From Aeromicrobium sp. Root344 (GTDB lineage Bacteria; Actinomycetota; Actinomycetes; Propionibacteriales; Nocardioidaceae), in assembly GCF_001425755.1 (NCBI RefSeq), contig NZ_LMDH01000001.1:1152474-1216473 (forward strand): 64,000 bases of DNA, read 5' to 3'. The notes under the pieces were generated by a model that saw only the letters and a list, made by a program, of their open reading frames with translations, was not told where the DNA came from and ran no database searches. This document shows positions 42,766 through 51,477 of the stretch, one piece after another. Position 1 is the stretch's first letter. Each line of letters starts with the position of its first letter. The position numbers and the translations under genes are program-made.

Positions 42766-42780
42766 GTTGCGATCCGCAAC
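42766..42780. promoter_or_regulatory. Palindrome upstream of the SnoaL-like gene
   Basis: GTTGCG-ATC-CGCAAC is a perfect 6-3-6 inverted repeat, followed by an AT-rich stretch (GATTCTTTTTT at 42791-42801). It lies 57 bp before the ATG at 42837 and may be an operator. The other gap sequence (42639-42765) shows nothing else. Confidence 0.4.
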
Positions 42781-42836
42781 TATCTCAGCAGATTCTTTTT
42801 TCCGGTCAAGCCCGTCGCATGTGATTGGGTGTCGGC

Positions 42837-43328
42837 ATGACCCGGAACGAGAACGTGTTGCAGGCGGCGTTCGACCGCTACGCCGCGACGGTCGAGCAGA
42901 TCGCAGCGAGCGGTGACTGGTCGGCGTTCGCGGACATGTTCACCGAGGACGCGACCTATTGCGAGCACGCATACGGCGACTTCACCTGTCGCGAGGAGAT
43001 CCGGGCGTGGGTCGTTCGCACCATGACGGCATTCCCGGCCACCGAGATGATCGGCTTCCCAGCAGCGTGGGCCGTCGTCGACGCCCCGACCAACCGGGTC
43101 ATCTGCGAGATCCGCAACATCATGCGCGACCCGGGCGACGGCTCGGTCCACGAGGCGTCCAACCTCACGATCCTGACGTTCGACGACGCAGGCAACCTGA
43201 TCCGCGAGGAGGACGTCTACAACCCGCAGAAGTTCGCCGACATGACCCGCGAGTGGTGCCGGGTGGCCGCCACGCACGGCACCCTGAGCGATGCCGGGCA
43301 CACGATGCTCGCCGCGCTCGGCGGCTGA
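42837..43328 (+). CDS. SnoaL/NTF2-like protein
   Basis: 163 residues. The pattern FDRYAATVEQIAASGDWSAF, DMFTEDATYCEHAYGDFTCR and RVICEIRNIMRD is typical of SnoaL-like/limonene-epoxide-hydrolase-type cone folds. No catalytic residue is certain. These proteins include isomerases and cyclases of polycyclic compounds; the delta-5-3-ketosteroid isomerase shares this fold, so a steroid substrate is conceivable. The ATG at 42837 is preferred over a TTG at 42825. Confidence 0.8.
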   Translation: MTRNENVLQAAFDRYAATVEQIAASGDWSAFADMFTEDATYCEHAYGDFTCREEIRAWVVRTMTAFPATEMIGFPAAWAVVDAPTNRVICEIRNIMRDPGDGSVHEASNLTILTFDDAGNLIREEDVYNPQKFADMTREWCRVAATHGTLSDAGHTMLAALGG

Positions 43329-43329
43329 C

Positions 43330-43995
43330 TCAGTCCAGCGAGCCGGACACCGATCCGTCGCGGGCCCAACGCGGGACGATGAACAGGCCGGTCGCCTCGA
43401 CCGCCGGCTCACCGTCGGCGGCTCCGAGGTGCGCGGTGACCGTGACCTTGCGATCGTCCTCGTTCGTCACTTGCGCCTGCATGCGTACGCGTCCGAGTGG
43501 CAGCGGCTTCAGGTAGCGAAGCGTCAGTGTGCCGGTGACGATGAGCCGGGTGTGGGCGGCGCTGGCGGTCTCGCCCATGAGGTGGTCGAGCAGCAGCGCC
43601 GACACCCCACCGTGCACACAGCCGGGTGGCCCTTCGTACGCCACGCCGAGGTCGACATCGGAGCGTACGGAGCCGTCGTCGGCCCACCGCAGGATCACCG
43701 GCGGGGCGATCGCATTGCGGACGCCGACGACGGCGTTGCCCCAGTTCCACGACCTGCCCTCGGTGTTGAACTGGATGCCGGCCGGCCCGGTCGAGGCATC
43801 CTCCGCGAGGACCTGCTCGGCCTGCCGGACCAGCTCACGAGCGGCGGCGACGCGATCGGCGCCCACGTTGGTACGGATCGCGACGTCGACCAGGTGGCGT
43901 ACGTCCTGGGCCAGTCCGCCGTAGAGCGCCTCGGACGCCTCGACCTCGGCCGTGCTCATCTCGGACGGCACGAACGACATCGACGACAGCGTCAT
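43330..43995 (-). CDS. Hotdog-fold thioesterase (PaaI type)
   Basis: 221 residues. The first 120 residues are helical (SEALYGGLAQDVRHLVDVAI). The hotdog domain contains AYEGPPGCVHGGVSALLLDH with its conserved HGG motif, and TGTLTLRYLKPLPLGRVRMQ. PaaI-like proteins release CoA from acyl-CoA esters. The ATG at 43993-43995 overlaps the LLM gene by 4 bp, so it follows that gene in a KstR-controlled pair. It could relieve CoA trapping on steroid intermediates. That is inference. Confidence 0.88.
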   Translation of the reverse strand: MTLSSMSFVPSEMSTAEVEASEALYGGLAQDVRHLVDVAIRTNVGADRVAAARELVRQAEQVLAEDASTGPAGIQFNTEGRSWNWGNAVVGVRNAIAPPVILRWADDGSVRSDVDLGVAYEGPPGCVHGGVSALLLDHLMGETASAAHTRLIVTGTLTLRYLKPLPLGRVRMQAQVTNEDDRKVTVTAHLGAADGEPAVEATGLFIVPRWARDGSVSGSLD

Positions 43996-44840
43996 GCGCT
44001 GAGCCCCATCCGCGACGCGAGCTTGTCGAGATAGCCGAGCACCGCATCCTCCTCGAGGTCGGGCACACCCCAGATCAGCTCCGAGGCGCCAGCGGCGGCC
44101 CAGTCGGCGAAGTCCTCGCCGGTCGGCTTCTTGGCGACCAGGATCCGTACGTCGGGCTCGCCCTCGCGGCCGGCGTCGGTCCACTCCTTGCGGAGCAGAT
44201 CGGCCTTGGCCGCCGTGTCGGTCTCGATCGGCGTGGTCATCCAGCCCTCGGCGTGCCGGGCGATCCACTTCATGGTCTTGGGGCCGCCGCCGGCACCGAT
44301 GATCACCGGGATGCGACCCTGCGGCGGTTTCGGGTAGGCCCAGCTCGGCCCGAATGACACGAACTCCCCGTCGTACGACGCCTCCTCCTCGGTCCACAGC
44401 GCACGCATCGCCTCGAGGTACTCCTTGAGCACGGTGCGTCGCTTGTTGGCCGGGACGTGGTGGTCGGTGAGCTCGTCGGTGTTCCAGCCGAACCCGGCGC
44501 CGATCGTCAGCCGGCCGCCGGACAGGTGGTCGAGCGTCGCCAGCGTCTTGGCCAGCGTGATGGGGTCGGACTCGACCGGCAGGCACACCGCCGTCGACAG
44601 GCCGATCCGCTCGGTCACCGCGGCACATGTGGCCAGCGTCGTCCACGGATCCAGCGTGCGCATGTAGCGGTCGTCCGGCAGCTCCTCGCCGCCGGTCGGG
44701 TGCAGCGCCTCCCGCTTGACCGGGATGTGGGTGTGCTCGGGCACGTAGATCGTGTCGAACCCGCGCTCCTCCGCAGCCTGGGCGAGGGCGGCCGGCTTGA
44801 TGCCGCGGTCAGACGTGAAGAGCACGATTCCGTTACGCAT
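43992..44840 (-). CDS. LLM-class F420-dependent oxidoreductase
   Basis: A 282-residue luciferase-like TIM barrel. NGIVLFTSDRGIKPAALAQA opens, RGFDTIYVPEHTHIPV and GAGFGWNTDEL follow, and IPVIIGAGGGPKTMKWIARH ends the cofactor region. It looks like the TIGR03619-type F420-dependent subgroup (known use of F420 in the family). It starts 11 bp from the KstR box at 44851 and is followed by the thioesterase. M. tuberculosis Rv3520c is another F420-type protein of a KstR gene set, but longer. Confidence 0.88.
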   Translation of the reverse strand: MRNGIVLFTSDRGIKPAALAQAAEERGFDTIYVPEHTHIPVKREALHPTGGEELPDDRYMRTLDPWTTLATCAAVTERIGLSTAVCLPVESDPITLAKTLATLDHLSGGRLTIGAGFGWNTDELTDHHVPANKRRTVLKEYLEAMRALWTEEEASYDGEFVSFGPSWAYPKPPQGRIPVIIGAGGGPKTMKWIARHAEGWMTTPIETDTAAKADLLRKEWTDAGREGEPDVRILVAKKPTGEDFADWAAAGASELIWGVPDLEEDAVLGYLDKLASRMGLSA

Positions 44841-44850
44841 ACCACCAATG

Positions 44851-44864
44851 TAGAACGTGTTCTA
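44851..44864. promoter_or_regulatory. KstR operator
   Basis: TAGAACGTGTTCTA fits TnnAACnnGTTnnA. It lies between the divergent LLM gene (start 44840) and the phosphotransferase gene (start 44898), so it can control both operons. Confidence 0.87.
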
Positions 44865-44897
44865 CCATCATGTGGACGCTACTCCCGAGGAGCCTGC

Positions 44898-46007
44898 ATG
44901 CCGGACGCCGAGCACGACGTACACGCCGAGACGAAGATGACCGTGCACGAGCGCGACATCGACGCACTCGCGGCGCCGATCGCGGAGTGGCTCGGGACGC
45001 TCCAGCTGACCGACAGCCCGGTGACCATCTCGAACCTGCACGCCCCGCAGGGCGCGGGGATGTCGAGCGTGACGCTGCTGTTCGACGCCGGCTCGCGGCC
45101 CCTCGTCGCACGCCTGCCACCCGACGACACCTCGTTCCCGGTGTTCCCGTCGTACGACATCGTGCAGCAGTTCGAGGTGATGGCCCTCGTCGCCGAGCAC
45201 AGCGACGTGCCGGTGCCGCCGATCGTCGGCGTGGAGTCGACGGGCGACGTGATCGGCGCACCGTTCGGCGTCATGGAGGCGGTTGCGGGCCGCACGCCGA
45301 CCGACAACCCGCCGTACGTCTTCGGTGGCTGGCTGTACGACGCGACGCCGGCAGAGCGCCGCGACCTGCAGGACGGGACCGTCACCGTGCTGGCCGGCAT
45401 CCACGGCATCGCCGACGCGCCCACGGTGTTCTCGACTCTTGCGAAGAACGGCGACTCGCTCCGGGCACACGTCGACGCGCAACGTGCGTACTACGAGTGG
45501 ACTCGGTCGACCGACGGACTGCGGATCCCGGTCATCGAGCAGGCGTTTGAGTGGCTCGAAGCCCACTGGCCGGATGACACCGAGCCGTGCGTCCTGAGCT
45601 GGGGCGACTCCCGGCCGGGCAACATCATCTACGACGAGTTCACGCCGGTCGCGGTGCTCGACTGGGAGATGGCCGCGATCGCACCGCGCGAGGTCGACCT
45701 CGCGTGGGTCGTGTTCCTGCACCGCTTCTTCCAGGACATCGCGACGGTCTTCGAGATGCCGGGCATCCCGGACTTCTGCCGTCGCGACGACGTCGTGGCC
45801 ACGTACGAGGCACTCAGCGGCCACACGGTGCGCGACTTCGACTGGTATCTCGTCTATGCGGCACTACGCCATGCCGTCGTGATGAGCCAGGTCAAGCGCC
45901 GGATGATCCACTTCGGCGAGGAGCAGCAGCCCGACGACCCTGACGACTACGTCATGCACTCGTCGGCGCTCAAGCAGCTCCTGGACGGGACGTACTCGTG
46001 GGACTGA
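44898..46007 (+). CDS. Phosphotransferase-family protein (APH/ACAD10-like)
   Basis: 369 residues. The C-terminal half carries the kinase-like APH loop CVLSWGDSRPGNIIYDEFTP and the metal-binding WEMAAIAPREVDLAW; the N-terminal part (SNLHAPQGAGMSSVTLLFDA) is the nucleotide fold. APH-type proteins phosphorylate small hydroxyl substrates. In actinobacterial catabolic clusters such proteins may phosphorylate hydroxy-acids or CoA esters. GAGGAG precedes the ATG at 44898. It is first in the operon under the KstR box at 44851. The substrate is unknown. Confidence 0.87.
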   Translation: MPDAEHDVHAETKMTVHERDIDALAAPIAEWLGTLQLTDSPVTISNLHAPQGAGMSSVTLLFDAGSRPLVARLPPDDTSFPVFPSYDIVQQFEVMALVAEHSDVPVPPIVGVESTGDVIGAPFGVMEAVAGRTPTDNPPYVFGGWLYDATPAERRDLQDGTVTVLAGIHGIADAPTVFSTLAKNGDSLRAHVDAQRAYYEWTRSTDGLRIPVIEQAFEWLEAHWPDDTEPCVLSWGDSRPGNIIYDEFTPVAVLDWEMAAIAPREVDLAWVVFLHRFFQDIATVFEMPGIPDFCRRDDVVATYEALSGHTVRDFDWYLVYAALRHAVVMSQVKRRMIHFGEEQQPDDPDDYVMHSSALKQLLDGTYSWD

Positions 46008-47101
46008 CACCCGGCGAGCTCGACGAGTTCCCGATCCACCAGGCGCCGCTGCCCATGGCCCGCGCGGCCAGCAGCGACCGCAACTTCTACGACCGCTGCT
46101 ACCTCAACGCGCACGACAACGCCGGCGAAGTGTTCGTGATCGCCGGTCTCGGCACGTACCCCAACCTCGGCGTGCGCGACGCGTTCGCGACCGTGCGCGT
46201 GAAGGATCGGCAGTTCTCCCTGCGGCTGTCGGACGCTCTCGACGCGAGGTCGCTGGAGCAGCAGGTCGGTCCGATGCGCATCGAGGTGGTCGACCCGCTC
46301 AAGGAGCTGCGGCTGACCTGCGACCACGAGCACGTGGGCCTCGATCTGACCTGGACCGGGGCGTTCCCGGCCGTGCTGGAGCAGCGCCACCTCATGCTCG
46401 ACGCCAACGACCGGCCGACCCTCGACGCCCAGCGCTTCGCCCAGCTCGGCACCTGGTCCGGCACCCTGCAGGTCGACGGCACGACGTACGAGGTGACGGA
46501 CTGGTCCGGCACGCGCGACCGGTCCTGGGGGATCCGGCCGGTGGGCGACGCGGAGCCGCCGGGGCGCTCCGCCGACCAGCCGCTTGACGGGTTCTGGTGG
46601 CTCTACGCTCCCCTGCGCTTCGACGACTTCGCCGTGATCGTCATCGTCCAGGAGTCGCCCGACGGCTTCCGTACGCTCAACGACGCCGTGCGGGTGTTCC
46701 CCGACGGCCGGGTCGAGCAGCTGGGCTGGCCCCGCATCGAGATCGACTACGAGTCCGGGACGCGCATGCCCGTCGGTGCCCGCCTGCACCTGACGACGCC
46801 GCAGGGCGACCCGCTGTTGATCGAGGTCGAGCCGCTGTCGTTCGTCGCACTCCACGTCGGCTGCGGCTACGGCGGCGACCCCGACTGGACCCATGGCGTC
46901 TGGAAGGGCAAGGACTGGGCGGACACCTCGACGTACGACCTCACCGATCCGGACATCGTCGGGCGCGTCCCGTGGGGCGTGATCGACCACTCTGCCCGCG
47001 CGACGTGCAACGGGCAGGTCGGCTGGGGGCTCTTCGAGCACGCCAGCCTCGGCCGCCACGACCCGACCGGGTTCGCCGACTGGATGGCGGTGGCGCCGTG
47101 A
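45998..47101 (+). CDS. Conserved protein with CrtC/lipocalin-like beta-rich fold (DUF7064 type)
   Basis: 367 residues, GTG start overlapping the kinase gene by 10 bp. The sequence is strand-rich with conserved aromatic motifs (RNFYDRCYLNAHD, DWSGTRDRSWGIRP, WWLYAPLRFDDFAV). I think it belongs to the DUF7064-type actinobacterial family related to hydroxyneurosporene synthase/AttH folds, but the name is uncertain. It may bind or hydrate a hydrophobic substrate. It is part of the KstR-box operon 44898-50689. Confidence 0.7.
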   Translation: MGLTPGELDEFPIHQAPLPMARAASSDRNFYDRCYLNAHDNAGEVFVIAGLGTYPNLGVRDAFATVRVKDRQFSLRLSDALDARSLEQQVGPMRIEVVDPLKELRLTCDHEHVGLDLTWTGAFPAVLEQRHLMLDANDRPTLDAQRFAQLGTWSGTLQVDGTTYEVTDWSGTRDRSWGIRPVGDAEPPGRSADQPLDGFWWLYAPLRFDDFAVIVIVQESPDGFRTLNDAVRVFPDGRVEQLGWPRIEIDYESGTRMPVGARLHLTTPQGDPLLIEVEPLSFVALHVGCGYGGDPDWTHGVWKGKDWADTSTYDLTDPDIVGRVPWGVIDHSARATCNGQVGWGLFEHASLGRHDPTGFADWMAVAP

Positions 47102-47961
47102 AGGACCTGACCGGCAAGGTCGTCGTCATCACCGGCGGCGGACGCGGGATCGGCGCAGCAGCGGCGAAGCTGATCGCCGGCGTCGGCGCGATCGTGGCGA
47201 TCTGCGACCTCGACGAGGCCACCGTGAAGCAGACCGGCGAGGCGCTCGGCGTGTTCGCCCGGGTGGTCGACGTGACGGATCGCGCGGCGTTCAAGCGGTT
47301 CCTCGACGAGGTCGAGGCCGAGCTCGGCCCGATCGACGTGCTGGTCAACAACGCGGGCATCATGCCGCTCAACCGGATCGAGGACGAGACGGACCGGGCG
47401 ACCCACGACATCATCGGGCTCAACCTCATGGCGGTGATCTATGCCACCAAGGAGATGGTGACGCGCATGAAGGCGCGCGGCACCGGCGGCCAGATCGTCA
47501 ACGTCTCGAGTGCGGCCGGCCGCATCCCGATCGCGGGCGCGTCGACGTACGTCGCGAGCAAGCACGGCGTCAGCGGGTTCTCCAACTCCCTGCACATCGA
47601 GTTCAAGGCCGATCGCACGCCGATCGCCATCAGCGTCGTCCATCCGGCGATGGTGCACACCGAGCTCGCAGCTGGCTTCAAGGCCAACAAGGGCCCGGCC
47701 AAGCCGGTCACGCCCGAGGCCGTCGCCGAGGGGATCCTGTCGGCGATCCGCAAGCCACGCCCCAACATCTACGTGCCCAAGAGCCTCGGCACCTCCGTGC
47801 GTACCGGCGGACTCATCCCGAGGCGTACCGGCGAGTGGCTCAACAAGGTGCTCGGCGGCGAGCGTGCCGCGCTCGACGCGCTCGACGACCCAGACCGCAA
47901 GACGTACGAAGCACGCGCCGCCCGGAGCACTCCGGCCGCCGACAAGGAGTTCCACGAATGA
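47098..47961 (+). CDS. Short-chain dehydrogenase/reductase
   Basis: 287 residues. TGGGRGIGAAAAK (13-25), NNAG, and the catalytic YVASK are present. The C-terminus is longer (GGLIPRRTGEWLNKVLGGER) than in minimal SDRs, as in the membrane-associated SDR subgroup. Substrate unknown; the KstR-box operon suggests a steroid-derived ketone. GTG 47098 overlaps the upstream stop, and the aldehyde dehydrogenase ATG overlaps its own stop by 4 bp. Confidence 0.88.
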   Translation: MKDLTGKVVVITGGGRGIGAAAAKLIAGVGAIVAICDLDEATVKQTGEALGVFARVVDVTDRAAFKRFLDEVEAELGPIDVLVNNAGIMPLNRIEDETDRATHDIIGLNLMAVIYATKEMVTRMKARGTGGQIVNVSSAAGRIPIAGASTYVASKHGVSGFSNSLHIEFKADRTPIAISVVHPAMVHTELAAGFKANKGPAKPVTPEAVAEGILSAIRKPRPNIYVPKSLGTSVRTGGLIPRRTGEWLNKVLGGERAALDALDDPDRKTYEARAARSTPAADKEFHE

Positions 47962-49508
47962 CCCTGCCCGCATCCATCACCAAGGACCTGCTGACGACGC
48001 TGACCGGGCTCGTCACCGCCACCGGCGGGACGTACGACCTGGTCGAGGTCTACACCGGCGAGGTCATCACGGCGCTGCCGCAGTCGACGCCCGACGACGT
48101 GGCGCGCGCGTTCGCCGAGTCGCGCGAGGCTCAGCGAGCCTGGGCCGCCCTGCCGCTCGCCCAGCGGCTCGACGTCATGAAGCGGTTCCACGCGTTGCTC
48201 CTCGACGGCTACGAGACCGTCGTCGACCTGATGCAGGCCGAGACCGGCAAGGCCCGCCGCATGTCGTTCGAGGAGGTCTGCGACGTCTGGATGACGACGA
48301 GCCACTACCTCAAGGTCGCCAAGCGGGTGCTTGGCGAGAAGAAGCGCGGCGGCGTTGTGCCCGTCGCGTCGGTCTCGAAGGAGGTGCGGGTGCCCAAGGG
48401 CGTCGTCGGGATCATCTCGCCGTGGAACTTCCCGCTCGCCACGAGCCTCTCCGACGCCATGCCCGCGCTCATCGCCGGCAACGGCGTCGTGCTCAAGCCG
48501 GACAACAAGAGCACCCTGTGCGTCGCCGAGTGCGTACGGCTGCTCCATGAAGCGGGGCTGCCGAAGGGGCTGTTCCAGATCGTCTGCGGCGACGGGCCCG
48601 ACGTCGGCCCGGTCCTGATCGACCACGCCGACTTCGTGATGTTCACCGGCAGCACCGCGACCGGCCGGTTCGTCGGAGCACGTGCCGGCCAGAACCTCAT
48701 CGACTGCACCCTGGAGCTCGGCGGCAAGAACCCCCTGATCGTCCTCGAGGACGCCAACCTCGACGACACCGTGGCCGGCGCCGCGTTCGGCACGTTCCTC
48801 AACGCGGGCCAGGCGTGCATGCACATCGAGCGGATCTACGTGCCGCGCGCGATGCAGGCGGAGTTCACCCGTCGGTTCGTCGAGGCAGCGGCCGCGATCA
48901 CGGTCGGAGCGTCGTACGACTTCGGGCCGACGATGGGCTCGCTGGTGTCGGTCGACCAGATGAACCGGGTGTCGGCGCACGTCGAGGACGCCCGCGCGAA
49001 GGGCGCCACCGTGCTGACCGGCGGCAAGGCCCGCCCCGACCTCGGCCCCGCGTTCTACGAGCCCACGGTCCTCACGGACGTCACGCCCGACATGCTGCAC
49101 GCCCGCGAGGAGACGTTCGGCCCCGTCGTGACGATCCACGGCTACGACACCGTCGACGAGGTCGTCGCGCTGGCCAACGACACCGACTACGGGCTCAACG
49201 CGAGCATCTGGGGCGGCGACCTCAAGGCCGCCGAGCGCATCGGCCGACGCATCGAGTCGGGCAACATCAACGTCAACGACCCGCTCGCCTGCTCGTACGC
49301 CAGCAAGGCGACACCGTCCGGTGGGTTCAAGAACTCCGGGGTCGGAGCGCGTCACGGCGACGCCGGACTGCTGAAGTACACCGACGTGCAGCACGTCGCG
49401 GTGCTCAAGAAGCAGGTACTCGGCGCCCCGGCCGACAAGCCGTACGAGGACCACGTGTCGACCGCGCTCAAGACGATGCGGTTCATGCGCAGGACCCGGC
49501 TGCGCTGA
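47958..49508 (+). CDS. Aldehyde dehydrogenase (succinate-semialdehyde type)
   Basis: 516 residues. ISPWNFPLATSLSDAMPALI is the cofactor region, FTGSTATGR, CTLELGGKNPLIVLEDANLD carries the general base, and NAGQACMHIERIYV holds the catalytic cysteine. It ends MRRTRLR as does the partial gene at 1-212. It should oxidise an aldehyde to an acid with NAD(P). The ATG at 47958 overlaps the previous stop; the next ATG shares one base with its stop (TGATG). Part of the KstR-box operon. Confidence 0.92.
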   Translation: MTLPASITKDLLTTLTGLVTATGGTYDLVEVYTGEVITALPQSTPDDVARAFAESREAQRAWAALPLAQRLDVMKRFHALLLDGYETVVDLMQAETGKARRMSFEEVCDVWMTTSHYLKVAKRVLGEKKRGGVVPVASVSKEVRVPKGVVGIISPWNFPLATSLSDAMPALIAGNGVVLKPDNKSTLCVAECVRLLHEAGLPKGLFQIVCGDGPDVGPVLIDHADFVMFTGSTATGRFVGARAGQNLIDCTLELGGKNPLIVLEDANLDDTVAGAAFGTFLNAGQACMHIERIYVPRAMQAEFTRRFVEAAAAITVGASYDFGPTMGSLVSVDQMNRVSAHVEDARAKGATVLTGGKARPDLGPAFYEPTVLTDVTPDMLHAREETFGPVVTIHGYDTVDEVVALANDTDYGLNASIWGGDLKAAERIGRRIESGNINVNDPLACSYASKATPSGGFKNSGVGARHGDAGLLKYTDVQHVAVLKKQVLGAPADKPYEDHVSTALKTMRFMRRTRLR

Positions 49509-50689
49509 TGGTCAACGACGTCTTCGAGCCGGCGCAGCTCGGACCGGTGCAGCTGCGCAACCGTACGGTCAAGGCGGCGACGTTCGAGGGGCGAACGCCC
49601 GACGGTCTGGTCACCGACGAGCTGATCGAGTATCACCTGGCCCCGGCTCGCGGCGGCGTCGGACTGACGACGGTCGCCTATCTCGCGATCGCGCCCGAGG
49701 GGCGTACGCAGAAGGAGGTCATCGTCGTCAACGCCGAGTCGGCGCCCGGCCTGGCGCGGCTCACCGAGGCGATCCACGAGACCGGGGCCAAGGTCGCCGG
49801 TCAGCTCGGTCACGCTGGGCCGGTCGCCAACGGCCGCTCGAACGGCGTGCACGCGCTCGCCGCCTCGCGAATGCCGTCACCGCTCAGCATGCAGATGATC
49901 CACTCCGCGACCGCTACTGACATCGCCCGCATCACCCGCGACTACGTGCGTACGGCGCGGATCATGGTCGACGCCGGGTTCGACGTGCTCGAGATCCACA
50001 TGGCGCACGGCTACCTGCTCAGCTCGTTCCTCGCGCCCGGGCAGAATCGTCGCAAGGACGGCTGGGGTGGCTCGCTGGAGCAGCGTTCGCGCTTCGCCCG
50101 CGACGTGGCGCGAGTCGTGCGCGAGGAGGTCGGCGATGCCGTCGCGGTCACGGCCAAGATCGGCATGACCGAGGGATCGCCCAAGGGCCTCTCGATGCCG
50201 GAGAGCCTGGAGTTCGCGCAGATGCTGGAGGCCGACGGCCACCTCGACGCGCTCGAGCTCAGCGCCGGCAGCTCGCTGCTCAACCCGATGTACCTGTTCC
50301 GTGGCGACGTCCCGCTCAAGGAGTTCGCCGCCAACATGCCGCCGCTCGTACGTCTGGGGCTCCGGACACCGGTCGGCAAGGCGTTCTTCAAGGCGTACCC
50401 GTTCGAGGAGGCCTACCTGCGCGACAAGGCATTGGCCTTCCGCGCCGGCCTCTCGATGCCGCTCATCATGCTCGGCGGCATCAACGACAAGGCCACGATG
50501 GACCGCGCGATGGCCGAGGGCTTCGAGTTCGTCGCGATGGGTCGCGCGCTGCTCCGTGAGCCCGACCTGGTCAACCGCATGCAGGCCGGTGAGACGACTC
50601 AGGGCATATGCATCCACTGCAACCAGTGCATGCCGACGATCTACAGCGGCACCCGCTGCACGGTCGTGGAGCAGCTCCAACCGTCCTGA
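49508..50689 (+). CDS. Old-yellow-enzyme-type flavin oxidoreductase with Fe-S cysteines
   Basis: A 393-residue FMN TIM barrel. It has the FMN site region GQLGHAGPVANGRSNG, DVLEIHMAHGYLLSSFLAPG and IGMTEGSPKG. The C-terminal end carries CIHCNQC followed by a further cysteine (YSGTRC), which matches the 4Fe-4S motif of 2,4-dienoyl-CoA-reductase-type proteins, but the second FAD/NADPH domain is absent. It could reduce an enone of a steroid intermediate. Last gene of the KstR-box operon 44898-50689. Confidence 0.88.
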   Translation: MVNDVFEPAQLGPVQLRNRTVKAATFEGRTPDGLVTDELIEYHLAPARGGVGLTTVAYLAIAPEGRTQKEVIVVNAESAPGLARLTEAIHETGAKVAGQLGHAGPVANGRSNGVHALAASRMPSPLSMQMIHSATATDIARITRDYVRTARIMVDAGFDVLEIHMAHGYLLSSFLAPGQNRRKDGWGGSLEQRSRFARDVARVVREEVGDAVAVTAKIGMTEGSPKGLSMPESLEFAQMLEADGHLDALELSAGSSLLNPMYLFRGDVPLKEFAANMPPLVRLGLRTPVGKAFFKAYPFEEAYLRDKALAFRAGLSMPLIMLGGINDKATMDRAMAEGFEFVAMGRALLREPDLVNRMQAGETTQGICIHCNQCMPTIYSGTRCTVVEQLQPS

Positions 50690-50699
50690 CCTGCGACGA

Positions 50700-51347
50700 T
50701 CAGAACAGTGCGGACAACACGGACTGACCGGCCTTGCCGAACAGCAGGCCACCGGTGCCACCCGTGCCACCAGCCCCGGTCGAGCCGCCGGAGCCGATCA
50801 GCCAGCCGGCCGCGCCGCCCTTGCCCGGACCGCTGACGGATCCGCCGTTGCCGATCAGACCGGCGTTGCCACCCGTGCCACCCGTGCCGGCTGTGCCTCC
50901 GGCACCGATCAGTCCGGCGTTGCCGCCCGTGCCACCCACGCCGCCAGCGCCTCCCGAGCCACCGGTGCCTGCGATGATCCCTCCGGAGCCGCCAGTGCCG
51001 CCCTTGCCTGCTGTGCCGCCGTTGCCGATCAGACCGGCGTTGCCACCCGTGCCACCAGCACCCGCCGACCCACCGTTGCCGATCAACAGGCCGCCGTTGC
51101 CGCCCGTGCCACCAGCACCCGACGACCCACCGTTGCCGATCAGCAGGCCGCCGTTGCCGCCCGTGCCTCCGGCACCAGCCGGGGTGGCGGGTCCGACCAG
51201 CAGCTTGAGCAGCCCGGCGAGCGGGTTCGGCTTCGCCGGTTTCGCGGTGGGGGTGACCACCGGCTCAGCGGACGCGGGGACGGAGGTCACCCAGCCCGTC
51301 GCCAGCATCAGGACCACCACGGACAGAACTCTCGCCAGCACCTTCAT
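50700..51347 (-). CDS. Secreted glycine-rich protein with PGRS-like repeats
   Basis: 215 residues. A signal peptide (VLARVLSVVVLMLATGWVTS, then VPASA) is followed by a proline-rich linker and about 150 residues of repeats of the form GGTGGNGGLLIGNGG, closely like the PGRS part of mycobacterial PE_PGRS proteins, but with no PE domain. It ends GQSVLSALF. Such Gly-rich proteins may form polyglycine-type sheets at the cell surface. ATG 51345-51347 is preferred; an ATG 12 bp earlier is possible. Convergent with the ene-reductase gene. Confidence 0.85.
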   Translation of the reverse strand: MKVLARVLSVVVLMLATGWVTSVPASAEPVVTPTAKPAKPNPLAGLLKLLVGPATPAGAGGTGGNGGLLIGNGGSSGAGGTGGNGGLLIGNGGSAGAGGTGGNAGLIGNGGTAGKGGTGGSGGIIAGTGGSGGAGGVGGTGGNAGLIGAGGTAGTGGTGGNAGLIGNGGSVSGPGKGGAAGWLIGSGGSTGAGGTGGTGGLLFGKAGQSVLSALF

Positions 51348-51477
51348 CGCACGTCCCATCGACTCATGCGGAGCATCCCCTGCTCACACCTCGCCGAAAA
51401 TAGCCGGGAGCCGGACAGCCTGTCAATGACCGATTGACGTACGCGCTCGGTGTCCGGCCGGTCGAGCCAAGCGCGCG

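Noticed and set aside
42825..42836. Alternative TTG start of the SnoaL-like gene
   Set aside because: It would add four residues without a better ribosome site; the ATG at 42837 is the simpler choice.
50734..51429. A proline-rich plus-strand frame opposite the glycine-rich gene
   Set aside because: Gly codons read backwards give Pro. The minus-strand version has a signal peptide and regular repeats, so it is the real one.
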